Assembly (NCBI GenBank): GCA_029465975.1
Contig: CM055753.1
Coordinates: 4,656,795-4,720,794, forward strand
Source: Dallia pectoralis
Taxonomy: Eukaryota > Chordata > Actinopteri > Esociformes > Umbridae
Direction of reading: 5' to 3'
Length of the DNA: 64,000 nucleotides
The translations under genes were made by a program, and so were the position numbers. Below are positions 49,353 through 61,300 of this stretch, one piece after another (positions within the stretch are counted from its first letter, which is position 1; each line of letters begins with the position of its first letter). A model generated the notes under the pieces. That model did not search any database and was not told the origin of the DNA. It saw only the letters and a list, made by a program, of their open reading frames with translations.

Positions 49353-51001
49353 CAGGGTTACTGCAGGTATCAGCCAATCTCATTTAATGCTTTTTCATGC
49401 CCTTTTTCATGCCACTTTAAACTAATTTCATGCCCATGTCCAACTGCAGATACTTTCACACACAAATTGTGAGTGAATTGTTTATATAAGACAATCCAAA
49501 TTTAACTGTCAGATTGCTTACAAGAAGGTTTACAGTCATTAAACGCAACACAAAGTGCTTCACAAAATAATAACACAACAGAAATACAAATATTTAAAAG
49601 CTCGTGTCTCTGCCCCGCGGATCTCAAAACAACATGCACTGATAATTAAAGTAATGAACCTATACTGCTTACGGCAGTAGGCAAATTCGACAAAATCATG
49701 TCAACCCCCTGTCCTCCCTACCACCCCATTCCCACACACTCGCTGCAAAATGCCTCTCCGGGGTTTACCATCGACGCCAGGGCCTGAATTTCGTTAGGTG
49801 GGTCACATGGGTGATGTAAACATTATGGGGGAGAGAATAACTTCTGATGCATCTGTCTAATTTAATCATCTTCATTTATTAATATCTGCAAATTTGTATG
49901 CATAAATTGTGCATTTCCAGTTGTGCAACATGTGGGTGGCCCCGGCAGACTATCTGAAAGTGGTTTGAGGTTAATAGGTCACTGCTAAAAAAAGTATTAA
50001 GATTTCCAGTATTTAAATGTATTTTTTTTAAATGTATGTTTTAAATGTTTTATGAAAAAACAAATTATGTGCAACATGTAAAAGACCTTAAGTAAATTGA
50101 GGTTTTGAAGTGATTTCACAAAAAAAGATTTTTACAGTTTTTAAATGTTTATTAAACGTCTCTTACACCATTTCCTTAAAAAAAACAAAGCTGTGCAAAA
50201 TGTGGGTGTACTCTATAAAACAATCTGACAGTGGTTTGAAGTTTCAAGGCCAAATGGTTAAACAGCTATTGAATTAATAACGTTGAGACTTGTACTTTAT
50301 TGACGGTCCCTAACTATAAGCACGCGGAGGTTTCTATCCGTCTATATCACCGGGTGTAGTGTGGCTGCTTGCGGGAAAACCGGACCTGATCCCAGGCTCC
50401 GAATATCCGGTGAATATCCAATATCCAACCAACTTTTACCTCGGTCTGAGATGAAGCAAATATATTTGTGCGGGAATTTCTCGCACTATAAAAACTAACC
50501 TTGCGGGAATGGCTTAAATTATGCGCAATCCCCGCAATCCCGCACCGAAATTCAAGCCCTGGACGGGATTTACCAGGTTCTGAATAGTTCATCTTCCAAC
50601 CACTTCTGCTGAAACTTGCATTTTCCCATCATTAGATATTTCCTCCATTCTTTCACCACAGCACTCACTCACTCACTCACTCGATAGACAGCAGACTCAC
50701 TCACTGCACCTTGCATTACTAGCATCAGGTGTCGGGACTTCGTGCACCAGCCGTACAAAACAGCCAATTAAAAGGTTTCGCCTTTCAACCATTTCGCTAT
50801 ACTTCCGATCAAAATTTGATTTAGATGTTTATATAGTCAAAATAAATCATGAAAAACAATGTTTTTATTCCATCAAGTTTACATAATTTTTAATGCCTTT
50901 GAACATCGAATTTCATGCTTTTTCATGCCAATTAATGCCTTAATTTTCACAAAATTTATTTAATGACTTTTCATGCTTTTTAATGACCCGCGGAAACCCT
51001 G
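49353..51001. mobile_element. Non-autonomous hAT-like element in unit A
   Basis: Insert of 1649 bp with inverted ends CAGGGTTACTGCAGG at the left and cccgcggaaaccctg at the right. Both subterminal regions are rich in catgcttttt/aatgc words. The flanks repeat ttctt on both sides, and the unfilled site is visible in unit C at about 63744, confirming a 5-bp target duplication. The interior has a short ORF (50347-50592, minus) but no recognisable transposase. A 5-bp duplication is shorter than the usual 8 bp of hAT elements and may point to a short-TSD hAT subgroup. Confidence 0.72.
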
Positions 51002-51303
51002 TTCTTACCGTCAAGTTGTAAACCTTGTAACTATAATGGATACATTTCTAAACAGGCGATATTAAGCTAAATATTTTCTTAACCACTGATACATGTAGTG
51101 CAAACAAAGCATCTACATTTGTGAAAGCGCTCATCTTTTGATATTCTTCCCATGTTTGACCAATTTATTTTAATTGCCTAATCTACCATCAGGAGAGGGT
51201 CTCAAATCAGGGATTGATTTCAATATGGAAACCAGGTAGCTACCAGCACGTGTTCCAGTCAGCAGGTTATAAACTCCATTCAGCCGGTTACAGTCCAGGA
51301 CTA

Positions 51304-52784
51304 TGTAGCGCTCCCCTCAATATGTACGTTAATGAGGGCAGGGCTTTTGAGTTCTTTTAATGTATTTATCAAATGTGTTTTAACCCTGAATAACTCAGTT
51401 TTAAATATTATTTTGGATCACTCTTTTAATGTACACACATGAAATGTTTTTTTAACCTTCCTATGAATTCACCTTTCTTAAGTAATAGTTTTAACAAAGA
51501 TTTTTTACCATAAGTGTCTTTATATGTCTCTCTCAGAATAAAATGATAACCTCTTTCCAGGTAAGTACTAAAGTAACACAACACACAAGGTTTTAGAAAA
51601 ATATATCTCAATTATTTACTCAATAAAGAAAGTATTATCTCCAATGAAATAAGAAAATGAAACAAGGATATGGTTATTCTTTTTAAACCTTCAACATAAA
51701 ATGTCACTCTTTTTCTTAAAAAGGAAAATACTGTCAATACTGTACCATAAATGCAGACAACAATTTAAACCCTATTAACCTTCAAATGAATTAATTCAGA
51801 AAAACTCAATGTACCACGTCAAAGTAACTTAAACCAACATACTTTGTGGGCCCACACACACCTTAATGCAATCTAAAGCCGGCAACCAAAATTATTATAA
51901 AACTACAATACCGTAGCAGGCCTGATGCGGTGCTTGTGTTCGTTGTGGCCCAAAACTTAATGGCCGTTTCACTCGTCAGCGAGCCAACAAAATAAAGGAT
52001 ACCTGGAGTGAATGATTCTGTCCGGTCCTTTCCCCAACAGTCACAAAAACAGGCTCAGCATCCGATCAGCATTTCACCACGAACTCCGTTGGTTTCTCTT
52101 TTCTCCGCCACGTTTCCAGTAAAACTCACGAGAGAAGTCCTGGTTGCTCCAAGCTCTGTCTGAGTCTTTTCACTGTCTTCAGATCGAAAACAGCAGATAA
52201 AACCCTCAAACTGTTCAACTGAGGGAGTCAAACTTTAACTAGAAAATGTCGTTCACTTGTAATGAACGGAATCCAGCCTATACTTCAAAATGACTAAGCG
52301 TTAGCATTAAACGTTAGCAGCAACACAAAAGTAAACAGTCTCTGAACTTCGTGTAGAAATTCCTCCCGTTTCTCAATATGCAGCTTGTCACTCTTCTCAC
52401 TGGTTGTCGTGTAAACAATCATAAGACACAAGTTACACACTGGTTTGTGCACTACTAATTCACCAATTAACCCAGAAAATCTCCGTGTCACGCTCACTCT
52501 TCTGCTACTCTCTCCTCCCGATCTCCGTGTCGCAAAACCAAACCCCCAGACCGCTGACTCTCCGCTTAATCGTTATTAACCCCATAAATGCTGGTCTAGA
52601 CAGTCTTCGATATACATTAACTTTTAAATAACACAATATACATATGATCATTTTTAAACTGCTTTTAACATTTTTTAAATGAAATTTAACCTTTTTAATC
52701 ACACTATATATATGCTCTGATTATTAAATGATATGCCTACTACAATTATCACTTATCACCTCATGCCATTTTAACCGGGTTACA
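51304..52784. mobile_element. LTR-like insertion between units A and B
   Basis: A 1481-bp segment absent from the equivalent place at the left edge of unit A. It begins TGTAGCGCTCCCC, ends CCGGGTTACA, and is flanked by the 4-bp repeat acta. TG...CA ends plus a short duplication fit a solo LTR of a retrotransposon. No coding domain, primer-binding site or second LTR is visible. Confidence 0.55.
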
Positions 52785-53059
52785 ACTACATTGTCGGTGG
52801 AACAAACCAATAGCTTTAACGGTTTACAGTGGAAGTCTTACAGCAGAAACCCCACATTTGTAAGCCTACAAATTCCCCCTGAATATCACAATATTCCAAC
52901 CTGAGGGTGGATGTCATGCTTTATTTTTGACGGTGCAGCCATTTTACTGAACTAGTCAGAGAAGGTACAAAATAACACTTCACCCCAATCACAAGAACAT
53001 TAAAGTGAAGTAAATGACCGTTGAATCAATACTGAAGACACAAGTAACGTTATGTCAAT

Positions 53060-53065
53060 TTTAAT
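53060..53065 (-). terminator. Poly(A) signal (ATTAAA), peptide gene copy B
   Basis: Minus-strand ATTAAA in the same position relative to the stop as in copies A and C. Confidence 0.5.
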
Positions 53066-53248
53066 TCCGGGCAGAAGCACAGGCAACTGCTATCAATTCA
53101 ATTGTGTCAAACCTGAACACCAAGGATTTCTACAGACAATCAATTGAAGACATCTGAAGACAGACACAGAAGCCTCACAAACATAGACAAGTTAGTAAAG
53201 CCTTTGCATCTTCCAAAGTTCAGCAGATGACAGGTGGAAGTGATGTCA

Positions 53249-54403
53249 TCAGAAAGGGTTGAGTCGACCGCACCCAATTGGGCAACGGTGGAGGCAGTAA
53301 CGGCAGCATACACGGGAGCAGCCTCTGCGTCCACAACGACGACAGTCAATGGCATTGCGGCCGCCATCGTCGTTATACGTCACGGATATGACGTCAGATG
53401 CAGCAGGTGTGGAGGCTGGAGTGTTGGATGTGACAGATGTTGCAGTGGCAGATGAGCCGCCATTGTCCGAATTCACTAGAGAAAGTACCAGAAGAACGTA
53501 AGATGAGGAGCGCATGTGTTCTGATGTTTAAATACTGATGTTCTACAACATCAACCAATAACACAGGATTCTTACACTCAGATGCAATATCACACCAGTG
53601 TTGAGAGAAATGTCCTAATGCCATTTTAACATGAAATCAGTTATCAAGTTACTCAATTAAACCTGAATAAAATAGAAGAAGTTCAGGTTAATATGGCATA
53701 AGAACACTACAAAAGCAAACTCCATTTACACTTGCTGAGTCCAGTAAATATAAAGAACCAAGATGTTATCCAGAGAATATTAGCATGTAGGCATGGTCCT
53801 TTAAAAAAAAAGCTTAGATATTTATAAGTAAGCGATGGACTACTTGTCTATATGTATATGCATGGGTCACATTTAGATTTAGGCAGGTTTTGCTAGTTAA
53901 ACAGCAGCTCCAGAAATTAACTCTGCAAGTCCAGAATAACACATCTCTATAAGATCAGCTTTATCCACCCCAGACATTTGATTGGAATTACGCATTCGGA
54001 GGAAGTTCAGATCTAAAATTAAGTGTTGTTTTGCCAGGCCTAAAAGTGTCATTTAACCATAAAAAGTGAATAACGTAAACTAAGGTACAGCAGCATCCAA
54101 CAGTGGTGTAAGTTTACAACAAGGGAAATAACAACAAAAGAATAAGAAATGTTTACCTAAAAGTCCATTCAGAGAGTCTCCATCTAGTGTCTGGGCTCCA
54201 CCAGAAAGGAAACAAGAAACTATAGAAAAAAGGTTAACAGAAGTTGAAGGCACAGTACAAAAAGCAATGCTAAAACACTACTATGATTGAGTCAGGAAAA
54301 TCAATAAATAACCCCAAACAACCGCAAGATAAACATGTATGAACAAACCATTCACGGTCCCAACAACCAGCGCAACAAACCAGAATCCTTTCATAACTCC
54401 CAT
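53249..54403 (-). CDS. Secreted 8-cysteine Arg-rich peptide, copy B
   Basis: Second tandem paralogue. Exons: 54349-54403, 54157-54219, 53249-53475, joining in phase to 114 codons plus stop. The signal exon is identical in sequence to copy A. Exon 2 has one replacement (Pro to Leu in the QTPDG segment). Exon 3 differs strongly: ASDVISV for ASVVTSV, RNAIDC for RHGPIDC, SRVCCRYC for SRECCYYC, LHRCPIGC for RHRCPKFEC, and GRLNPF for GRPNHF. All eight cysteines are kept, and length changes are whole codons. The loop before the last cysteine is one residue shorter (C-x3-C). The module loses both acidic residues and so becomes more cationic. Flanking introns are nearly identical to copy A, so change is focused on the mature part. 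Function unknown. Confidence 0.7.
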
Positions 54404-54451
54404 TACAGAATCAGTATCAACAATGAATATCCCGCTAGCAGCTGTAGGAGG

Positions 54452-54461
54452 CTTATATAGG
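54452..54461 (-). promoter_or_regulatory. TATA box, peptide gene copy B
   Basis: Minus-strand cctatataag, about 50 bp before the ATG at 54403, identical to copies A and C. Confidence 0.7.
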
Positions 54462-54689
54462 ATAGCTGTGACCCTTTACCTTACCACACCTGGAGCCAAT
54501 TATAGCTTAACAAGCATTTAACAGGCTTGATTGAAATGCAATGTTCAGATAAGAATCATAGAGAAGGAAAGAGGTGCCCTCTATGTATAACTGCCATTAT
54601 GGCTGTGTTTAGTGGTGGGCAGAATGACGTTTTTTTACAACATCCCCAAAAATCCCAATGTTCACACTCACATACTCACATACTTTGAA

Positions 54690-55645
54690 GCGCGTCTCAC
54701 TAAGTCTGTGAGGTCTCAGGACCGTCCCACTGTCAAATCTGTCAAGTGCGCGAGGGCTCTCTGGGAGATATTTGGAGCCCTTTATGCACACTTTCAGTAT
54801 GTCCCCATTTCTGCAGACTTTGCCTGAGGGAAGTGCATTGTGACCTGACACACAGGGCCCATGATCCTTGTTTTCTTGCGGACTGGGATGAAGGTGGCAG
54901 ACTTGAAGCAGGCTGGGACGCTGCATGACTCCAATGATTTTTTTATTTGTCTGTGAACACAGCAGATAGCTGGTCAGCACAGTGCTTGAGGGTGGAGGCA
55001 GAGACTATCAGGACCAGCTGCCTTCTTTGGGTTTTGACTCTTGAAAAGTATTTTTGCATCCCTTTCCAGTATACAGTCCCATTGTGGCTACAGGAAAGGT
55101 GCTGTTTGATGCCAGTGTGGTCTCAGGGGAGGTGTCAATTGTGCTGGTTTGGGTTGTGGGTTAGAAATGGAGATGACGGTCTGATGGTGGTGGCAGGAAA
55201 CAGCTGACGAAGCAGTGCAGACAAAACTCCTTCTTTGTCTCTCAAATCTCCGCAGTAAAACTGCTTTAGGTTGATGGCAAGTTGCAGATCGTCTGTGGCC
55301 TGGGGTGATTCGCATTTGTTATCTGTTTGATCCCTCTCCAGACCAAACAGTGTCATTCGCTGCAATCTGTTGTTTAGGTTCCAATGATGGTGCACTTCTA
55401 CACAGCCAAGGACAAGGGCAGACACGCTCCCCATCAGACACAAAGATTGACCCCCAACTGATTGTGCTACAGTAATGCACCACTGGTCTACTGACTAGCA
55501 CATTCATGGCTAGCGCTCACATTCCATTTCACTGCTACTGTATGGTTATTTAGGTTTGATTATTACTTCTGTACCAACATTTCAAAGCAAGTTTCTCATG
55601 GGTAAACCTACTTTGTAATAAAAGCTGATTTTGATTGCAAAAAAT
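54690..55645. mobile_element. L2-type LINE relics in unit B
   Basis: Same oppositely oriented LINE fragments as in unit A, duplicated with the unit. Broken frames; minus-strand VFTD-type reverse transcriptase remnant and plus-strand LINE tail. Confidence 0.6.
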
Positions 55646-55799
55646 AATTCAAAAGCAAGGAAACATCTTGACCATCTTTCGGTGTGAATAAGCATTCTCC
55701 ATTGCAGGTTTGAATACATTTCTATGAAGCTATGTTTTTTTTCAAAAGACACACTTCTCATTAAACAGGATACAACGCAATAAACCGATCATACTTCTT

Positions 55800-57446
55800 C
55801 AGGGTTACTGCAGGTATCAGCCAATCTCATTTAATGCTTTTTCATGCCCTTTTTCATGCCACTTTAAACTAATTTCATGCCCATGTCCAACTGCAGATAC
55901 TTTCACACACAAATTGTGAGTGAATTGTTTATATAAGACAATCCAAATTTAACTGTCAGATTGCTTACAAGAAGGTTTACAGTCATTAAACGCAACACAA
56001 AGTGCTTCACAAAATAATAACACAACAGAAATACAAATATTTAAAAGCTCGTGTCTCTGCCCCGCGGATCTCAAAACAACATGCACTGATAATTAAAGTA
56101 ATGAACCTATACTGCTTACGGCAGTAGGCAAATTCGACAAAATCATGTCAACCCCCTGTCCTCCCTACCACCCCATTCCCACACACTCGCTGCAAAATGC
56201 CTCTCCGGGTTTACCATCGACGCCAGGGCCTGAATTTCGTTAGGTGGGTCACATGGGTGATGTAAACATTATGGGGGAGAGAATAACTTCTGATGCATCT
56301 GTCTAATTTAATCATCTTCATTTATTAATATCTGCAAATTTGTATGCATAAATTGTGCATTTCCAGTTGTGCAACATGTGGGTGGCCCCGGCAGACTATC
56401 TGAAAGTGGTTTGAGGTTAATAGGTCACTGCTAAAAAAAGTATTAAGATTTCCAGTATTTAAATGTATTTTTTTTAAATGTATGTTTTAAATGTTTTATG
56501 AAAAAACAAATTATGTGCAACATGTAAAAGACCTTAAGTAAATTGAGGTTTTGAAGTGATTTCACAAAAAAAGATTTTTACCGTTTTTAAATGTTTATTA
56601 AACGTCTCTTACACCATTTCCTTAAAAAAAACAAAGCTGTGCAAAATGTGGGTGTACTCTATAAAACAATCTGACAGTGGTTTGAAGTTTCAAGGCCAAA
56701 TGGTTAAACAGCTATTGAATTAATAACGTTGAGACTTTACTTTATTGACGGTCCCTAACTATAAGCACGCGGAGGTTTCTATCCGTCTATATCACCGGGT
56801 GTAGTGTGGCTGCTTGCGGGAAAACCGGACCTGATCCCAGGCTCCGAATATCCGGTGAATATCCAATATCCAACCAACTTTTACCTCGGTCTGAGATGAA
56901 GCAAATATATTTGTGCGGGAATTTCTCGCACTATAAAAACTAACCTTGCGGGAATGGCTTAAATTATGCGCAATCCCCGCAATCCCGCACCGAAATTCAA
57001 GCCCTGGACGGGATTTACCAGGTTCTGAATAGTTCATCTTCCAACCACTTCTGCTGAAACTTGCATTTTCCCATCATTAGATATTTCCTCCATTCTTTCA
57101 CCACAGCACTCACTCACTCACTCACTCGATAGACAGCAGACTCACTCACTGCACCTTGCATTACTAGCATCAGGTGTCGGGACTTCGTGCACCAGCCGTA
57201 CAAAACAGCCAATTAAAAGGTTTCGCCTTTCAACCATTTCGCTATACTTCCGATCAAAATTTGATTTAGATGTTTATATAGTCAAAATAAATCATGAAAA
57301 ACAATGTTTTTATTCCATCAAGTTTACATAATTTTTAATGCCTTTGAACATCGAATTTCATGCTTTTTCATGCCAATTAATGCCTTAATTTTCACAAAAT
57401 TTATTTAATGACTTTTCATGCTTTTTAATGACCCGCGGAAACCCTG
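55800..57446. mobile_element. Non-autonomous hAT-like element in unit B
   Basis: Almost identical to the 49353-51001 element (1647 versus 1649 bp) at the homologous position with the same ttctt flanks. So the two come from one insertion event that was later duplicated or gene-converted with the unit. Minor indels, for example in T runs, distinguish them. Confidence 0.72.
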
Positions 57447-57748
57447 TTCTTACCGTCAAGTTGTAAACCTTGTAACTATAATGGATACATTTCTAAACAG
57501 GCGATATTAAGCTAAATATTTTCTTAACCACTGATACATGTAGTGCAAACAAAGCATCTACATTTGTGAAAGCGCTCATCTTTTGATATTCTTCCCATGT
57601 TTGACCAATTTATTTTAATTGCCTAATCTACCATCAGGAGAGGGTCTCAAATCAGGGATTGATTTCAATATGGAAACCAGGTAGCTACCAGCACGTGTTC
57701 CAGTCAGCAGGTTATAAACTCCATTCAGCCGGTTACAGTCCAGGACTA

Positions 57749-58727
57749 TGTAGCGCTCCCCTCAATATGTACGTTAATGAGGGCAGGGCTTTTGAGTTCT
57801 TTTAATGTATTTATCAAATGTGTTTTAACCCTGAATAACTCAGTTTTAAATATTATCTTGGATCACTCTTTTAATGTACACACATGAAATGTTTTTTTAA
57901 CCTTCCTATGAATTCACCTTTCTTAAGTAATAGTTTTAACAAAGATTTTTTACCATAAGTGTCTTTATATGTCTCTCTCAGAATAAAATGATAACCTCTT
58001 TCCAGGTAAGTACTAAAGTAACACAACACACAAGGTTTTAGAAAAATATATCTCAATTATTTACTCAATAAAGAAAGTATTATCTCCAATGAAATAAGAA
58101 AATGAAACAAGGATATGGTTATTCTTTTTTAAACCTTCAACATAAAATGTCACTCTTTTTCTTAAAAAGGAAAATACTGTCAATACTGTACCATAAATGC
58201 AGACAACAATTTAAACCCTATTAACCTTCAAATGAATTAATTCAGAAAAACTCAATGTACCACGTCAAAGTAACTTAAACCAACATACTTTGTGGGCCCA
58301 CACACACCTTAATGCAATCTAAAGCCGGCAACCAAAATTATTATAAAACTACAATACCGTAGCAGGCCTGATGCGGTGCTTGTGTTCCTTGTGGCCCAAA
58401 ACTTAATGGCCGTTTCACTCGTCAGCGAGCCAACAAAATAAAGGATACCTGGAGTGAATGATTCTGTCCGGTCCTTTCCCCAACAGTCACAAAAACAGGC
58501 TCAGCATCCGATCAGCATTTCACCACGAACTCCGTTGGTTTCTCTTTTCTCCGCCACGTTTCCAGTAAAACTCACGAGAGAAGTCCTGGTTGCTCCAAGC
58601 TCTGTCTGAGTCTTTTCACTGTCTTCAGATCGAAAACAGCAGATAAAACCCTCAAACTGTTCAACTGAGGGAGTCAAACTTTAACTAGAAAATGTCGTTC
58701 ACTTGTAATGAACGGAATCCAGCCTAT
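57749..58727. mobile_element. Truncated LTR-like insertion between units B and C
   Basis: Same element and same left junction as at 51304, but about 500 bp of its right end is missing. It breaks from cagcctatact straight into the unit sequence (acattgtcgg). The two sides share a 3-bp microhomology (act) in the intact copy, so a simple deletion explains it. Confidence 0.6.
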
Positions 58728-59002
58728 ACTACATTGTCGGTGGAACAAACCAATAGCTTTAACGGTTTACAGTGGAAGTCTTACAGCAGAAACCCCACAT
58801 TTGTAAGCCTACAAATTCCCCCTGAATATCACAATATTCCAACCTGAGGGTGGATGTCATGCTTTATTTTTGACGGTGCAGCCATTTTACTGAACTAGTC
58901 AGAGAAGGTACAAAATAACACTTCACCCCAATCACAAGAACATTAAAGTGAAGTAAATGACCGTTGAATCAATACAGAAGACACAAGTAACGTTATGTCA
59001 AT

Positions 59003-59008
59003 TTTAAT
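59003..59008 (-). terminator. Poly(A) signal (ATTAAA), peptide gene copy C
   Basis: Minus-strand ATTAAA in the conserved position about 185 nt downstream of the stop. Confidence 0.5.
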
Positions 59009-59191
59009 TCCGGGCAGAAGCACAGGCAATTGCTATCAATTCAATTGTGTCAAACCTGAACACCAAGGATTTCTACAGACAATCAATTGAAGACATCTGA
59101 AGACAGACACAGAAGCCTCACAAACATAGACAAGTTAGTAAAGCCTTTGCATCTTCCAAAGTTCAGCAAATGACAGGTGGAAGTGATGTCA

Positions 59192-60352
59192 TTAGAAATG
59201 ATGGGGTCGACCGCACTCAAATTTTGGACAACGGTGGCGGCAGTAATAGCAGCATTCACGGGAGCAGCCTCTGCGTCCACAACGACGACAATCAATGGGA
59301 CCATGGCGGCCGCCATCGTCGTTATACGTCACGGATGTGACGTCAGATGCAGCAGGTGTGGAGGTTGGAGTGTTGGATGTGACAGATGTTGCAGTGGCAG
59401 ATGAGCCGCCATTGTCCGAATTCACTAGAGAAAGTACCAGAAGAAAGTAAGATGAGGAGCGCATGTGTTCTGATGTTTAAATACTGATGTTCTACAACAT
59501 AAACCAATAACACAGGATTCTTAAACTCAGATGCAATATCACACCAGTGTTGAGAGAAATGTCCTAATGCCATTTTAACATGAAATCAGTTATCTTTTAC
59601 TCAATTAAACCTGAATAAAATTTTAAAGTTCAGGTTAATATGGCATAAGAACATTAAAAAGCAAACTCCATTTACATTTACTGAGTCCAGTAAATATAAA
59701 GAACAAAAGATGTTATCCAGAGAATATTAGCATGTAGGCATGGTCCTTTAAAAAAAAAAAAAGCTTAGATATTTATAAGTGAAAGATGGACTACTTGTCT
59801 ATATGTATATGCATGGGTCACATTTAGATTTAGGCTGGTTTTGCTAGTTAAACAGCAGCTCCAGAAATTAACTCTGCAAGTCCAGAATAACACATCTCTA
59901 TAAGATCAGCTTTATCCACCCCAGACATTTGATTGGAATTACGCATTGGGAGGAAGTTCAGATCTAAAATTAAGTGTTGTTTTGCCAGGCCTAAAAGTGT
60001 CATTTAACCATAAAAAGTGAATAACTTAAACTAAGGTACAGCAGCATCCAACAGTGGTGTAAGTACAACAAGGGAAATAACAACAAAAGAATAAGAAATG
60101 TTTACCTAAAAGTCCATTCAGAGAGTCTCCATCTAGTGTCTGGGCTCCACCAGAAAGGAAACAAGAAACTATAGAAAAAAGGTTAACAGAAGTTGAAGGC
60201 ACAGTACAAAAAGCAATGCTAAAACACTACTAGGATTGAGTCAGGAAAATCAATAAATAACCCCAAACAACCCCTTGATAAACATGTATGAACAAACCAT
60301 TCACGGTCCCAACAACCAGCGCAACAAACCAGAATCCTTTCATAACTCCCAT
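59192..60352 (-). CDS. Secreted 8-cysteine Arg-rich peptide, copy C
   Basis: Third tandem paralogue. Exons: 60298-60352, 60106-60168, 59192-59424, joining in phase to 116 codons plus stop. The mature module is the same as copy A except near the end (GRPHHF for GRPNHF). The linker differs by one inserted codon and a few replacements (NTPTSTPAASDVTSV). The cysteine spacing is that of copy A: C-x2-C-x4-C-x3-CC-x2-C-x3-C-x4-C. TATA box, signal exon and splice sites are conserved. Thus A and C share a mature-peptide type, whereas B, which lies between them, is diverged. No family assignment; function unknown. Confidence 0.7.
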
Positions 60353-60400
60353 TATAGAATGCGTATCAAAAATGAATATCCCGCTAGCAGCTGTAGGAGG

Positions 60401-60410
60401 CTTATATAGG
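60401..60410 (-). promoter_or_regulatory. TATA box, peptide gene copy C
   Basis: Minus-strand cctatataag about 50 bp upstream of the ATG at 60352, identical to copies A and B. Confidence 0.7.
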
Positions 60411-60649
60411 ATAGCTGTGACCCTTTACCTTACCACACCTGGAGCCAATTATAGCTTAACAGGCTTGATTGAAATGCAATGTTCAGATAAGAATCATAGA
60501 GAAGGAAAGAGGTGCCCTCTATGTATAACTGCCATTATGGCTGTGTTTAGTGGTGGGCAGAATGACGGTTTTTTACAACATCCCCAAAAATCCCAATGTT
60601 CACACACACATACTCACATACTTTGAAGCGCGTCTCACTAAGTCTGTGA

Positions 60650-61147
60650 ATATGTTGTTAATCGATTCAATTTATATTTGTGTATCTTGATCATATGCAC
60701 TAAACGCTGGCATCGTAATGTATGTTTTACAGTGCTTCCCAAGTAAAGGTTTGTAAAGGAAAACAGCTTCATTCTTTCTCTTGGGGAAACTGTTAGCTAT
60801 CTGCCGAGTTACTGTAGCTGGCAAGTTCGCGCCAGACACACACAGAAGCAGGGGAAGAATACGCGCAATTTGAGTTAATTACACTGCTGCACAGTCCCAG
60901 AATATGACGTAATTACGTCGGTAAGCGTGTTAGTGAAGGCGGGGCCACGGGGTGATATTACGTTTGGATTGCGGAAAAACTGATTCAAAAGGAACACCAG
61001 GCTTGCTGCATTTTGACAGTGAACACGATTTTTTTTAACAATAGCCTTCCATCACCATATCATTGAAATTAATTAATGTATTTATTTAATAATGTATCTC
61101 AGGTGCCGGTAAGCAGTTCCGGACCGTTCCGGCCCACTTTAACCAGT
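60650..61147. mobile_element. Unclassified 498-bp insertion in unit C
   Basis: Absent from units A and B, and flanked by a perfect 8-bp repeat, gtctgtga (60642-60649 and 61148-61155). The ends (atatgttgttaatcg and ccactttaaccagt) are not inverted repeats, there is no poly(A) tail and no ORF, so I cannot name the class. The 8-bp duplication would fit a hAT-mobilised element. Confidence 0.6.
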
Positions 61148-61300
61148 GTCTGTGAGGTCTCAGGACCGTCCCACTGTCAAATCTGTCAAGTGCGCGATGG
61201 CTCACTGGGAGATATTTGGAGCCCTTTATGCACACTTTCAGTATGTCCCCATTTCTGCAGACTTTGCCTGAGGGAATTGCATTGTGACCTGACACACAGG

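Noticed and set aside
50347..50592. 81-codon minus-strand frame inside the hAT-like element, conserved in units A and B
   Set aside because: Conservation follows from recent duplication of the element; no transposase motif could be recognised.
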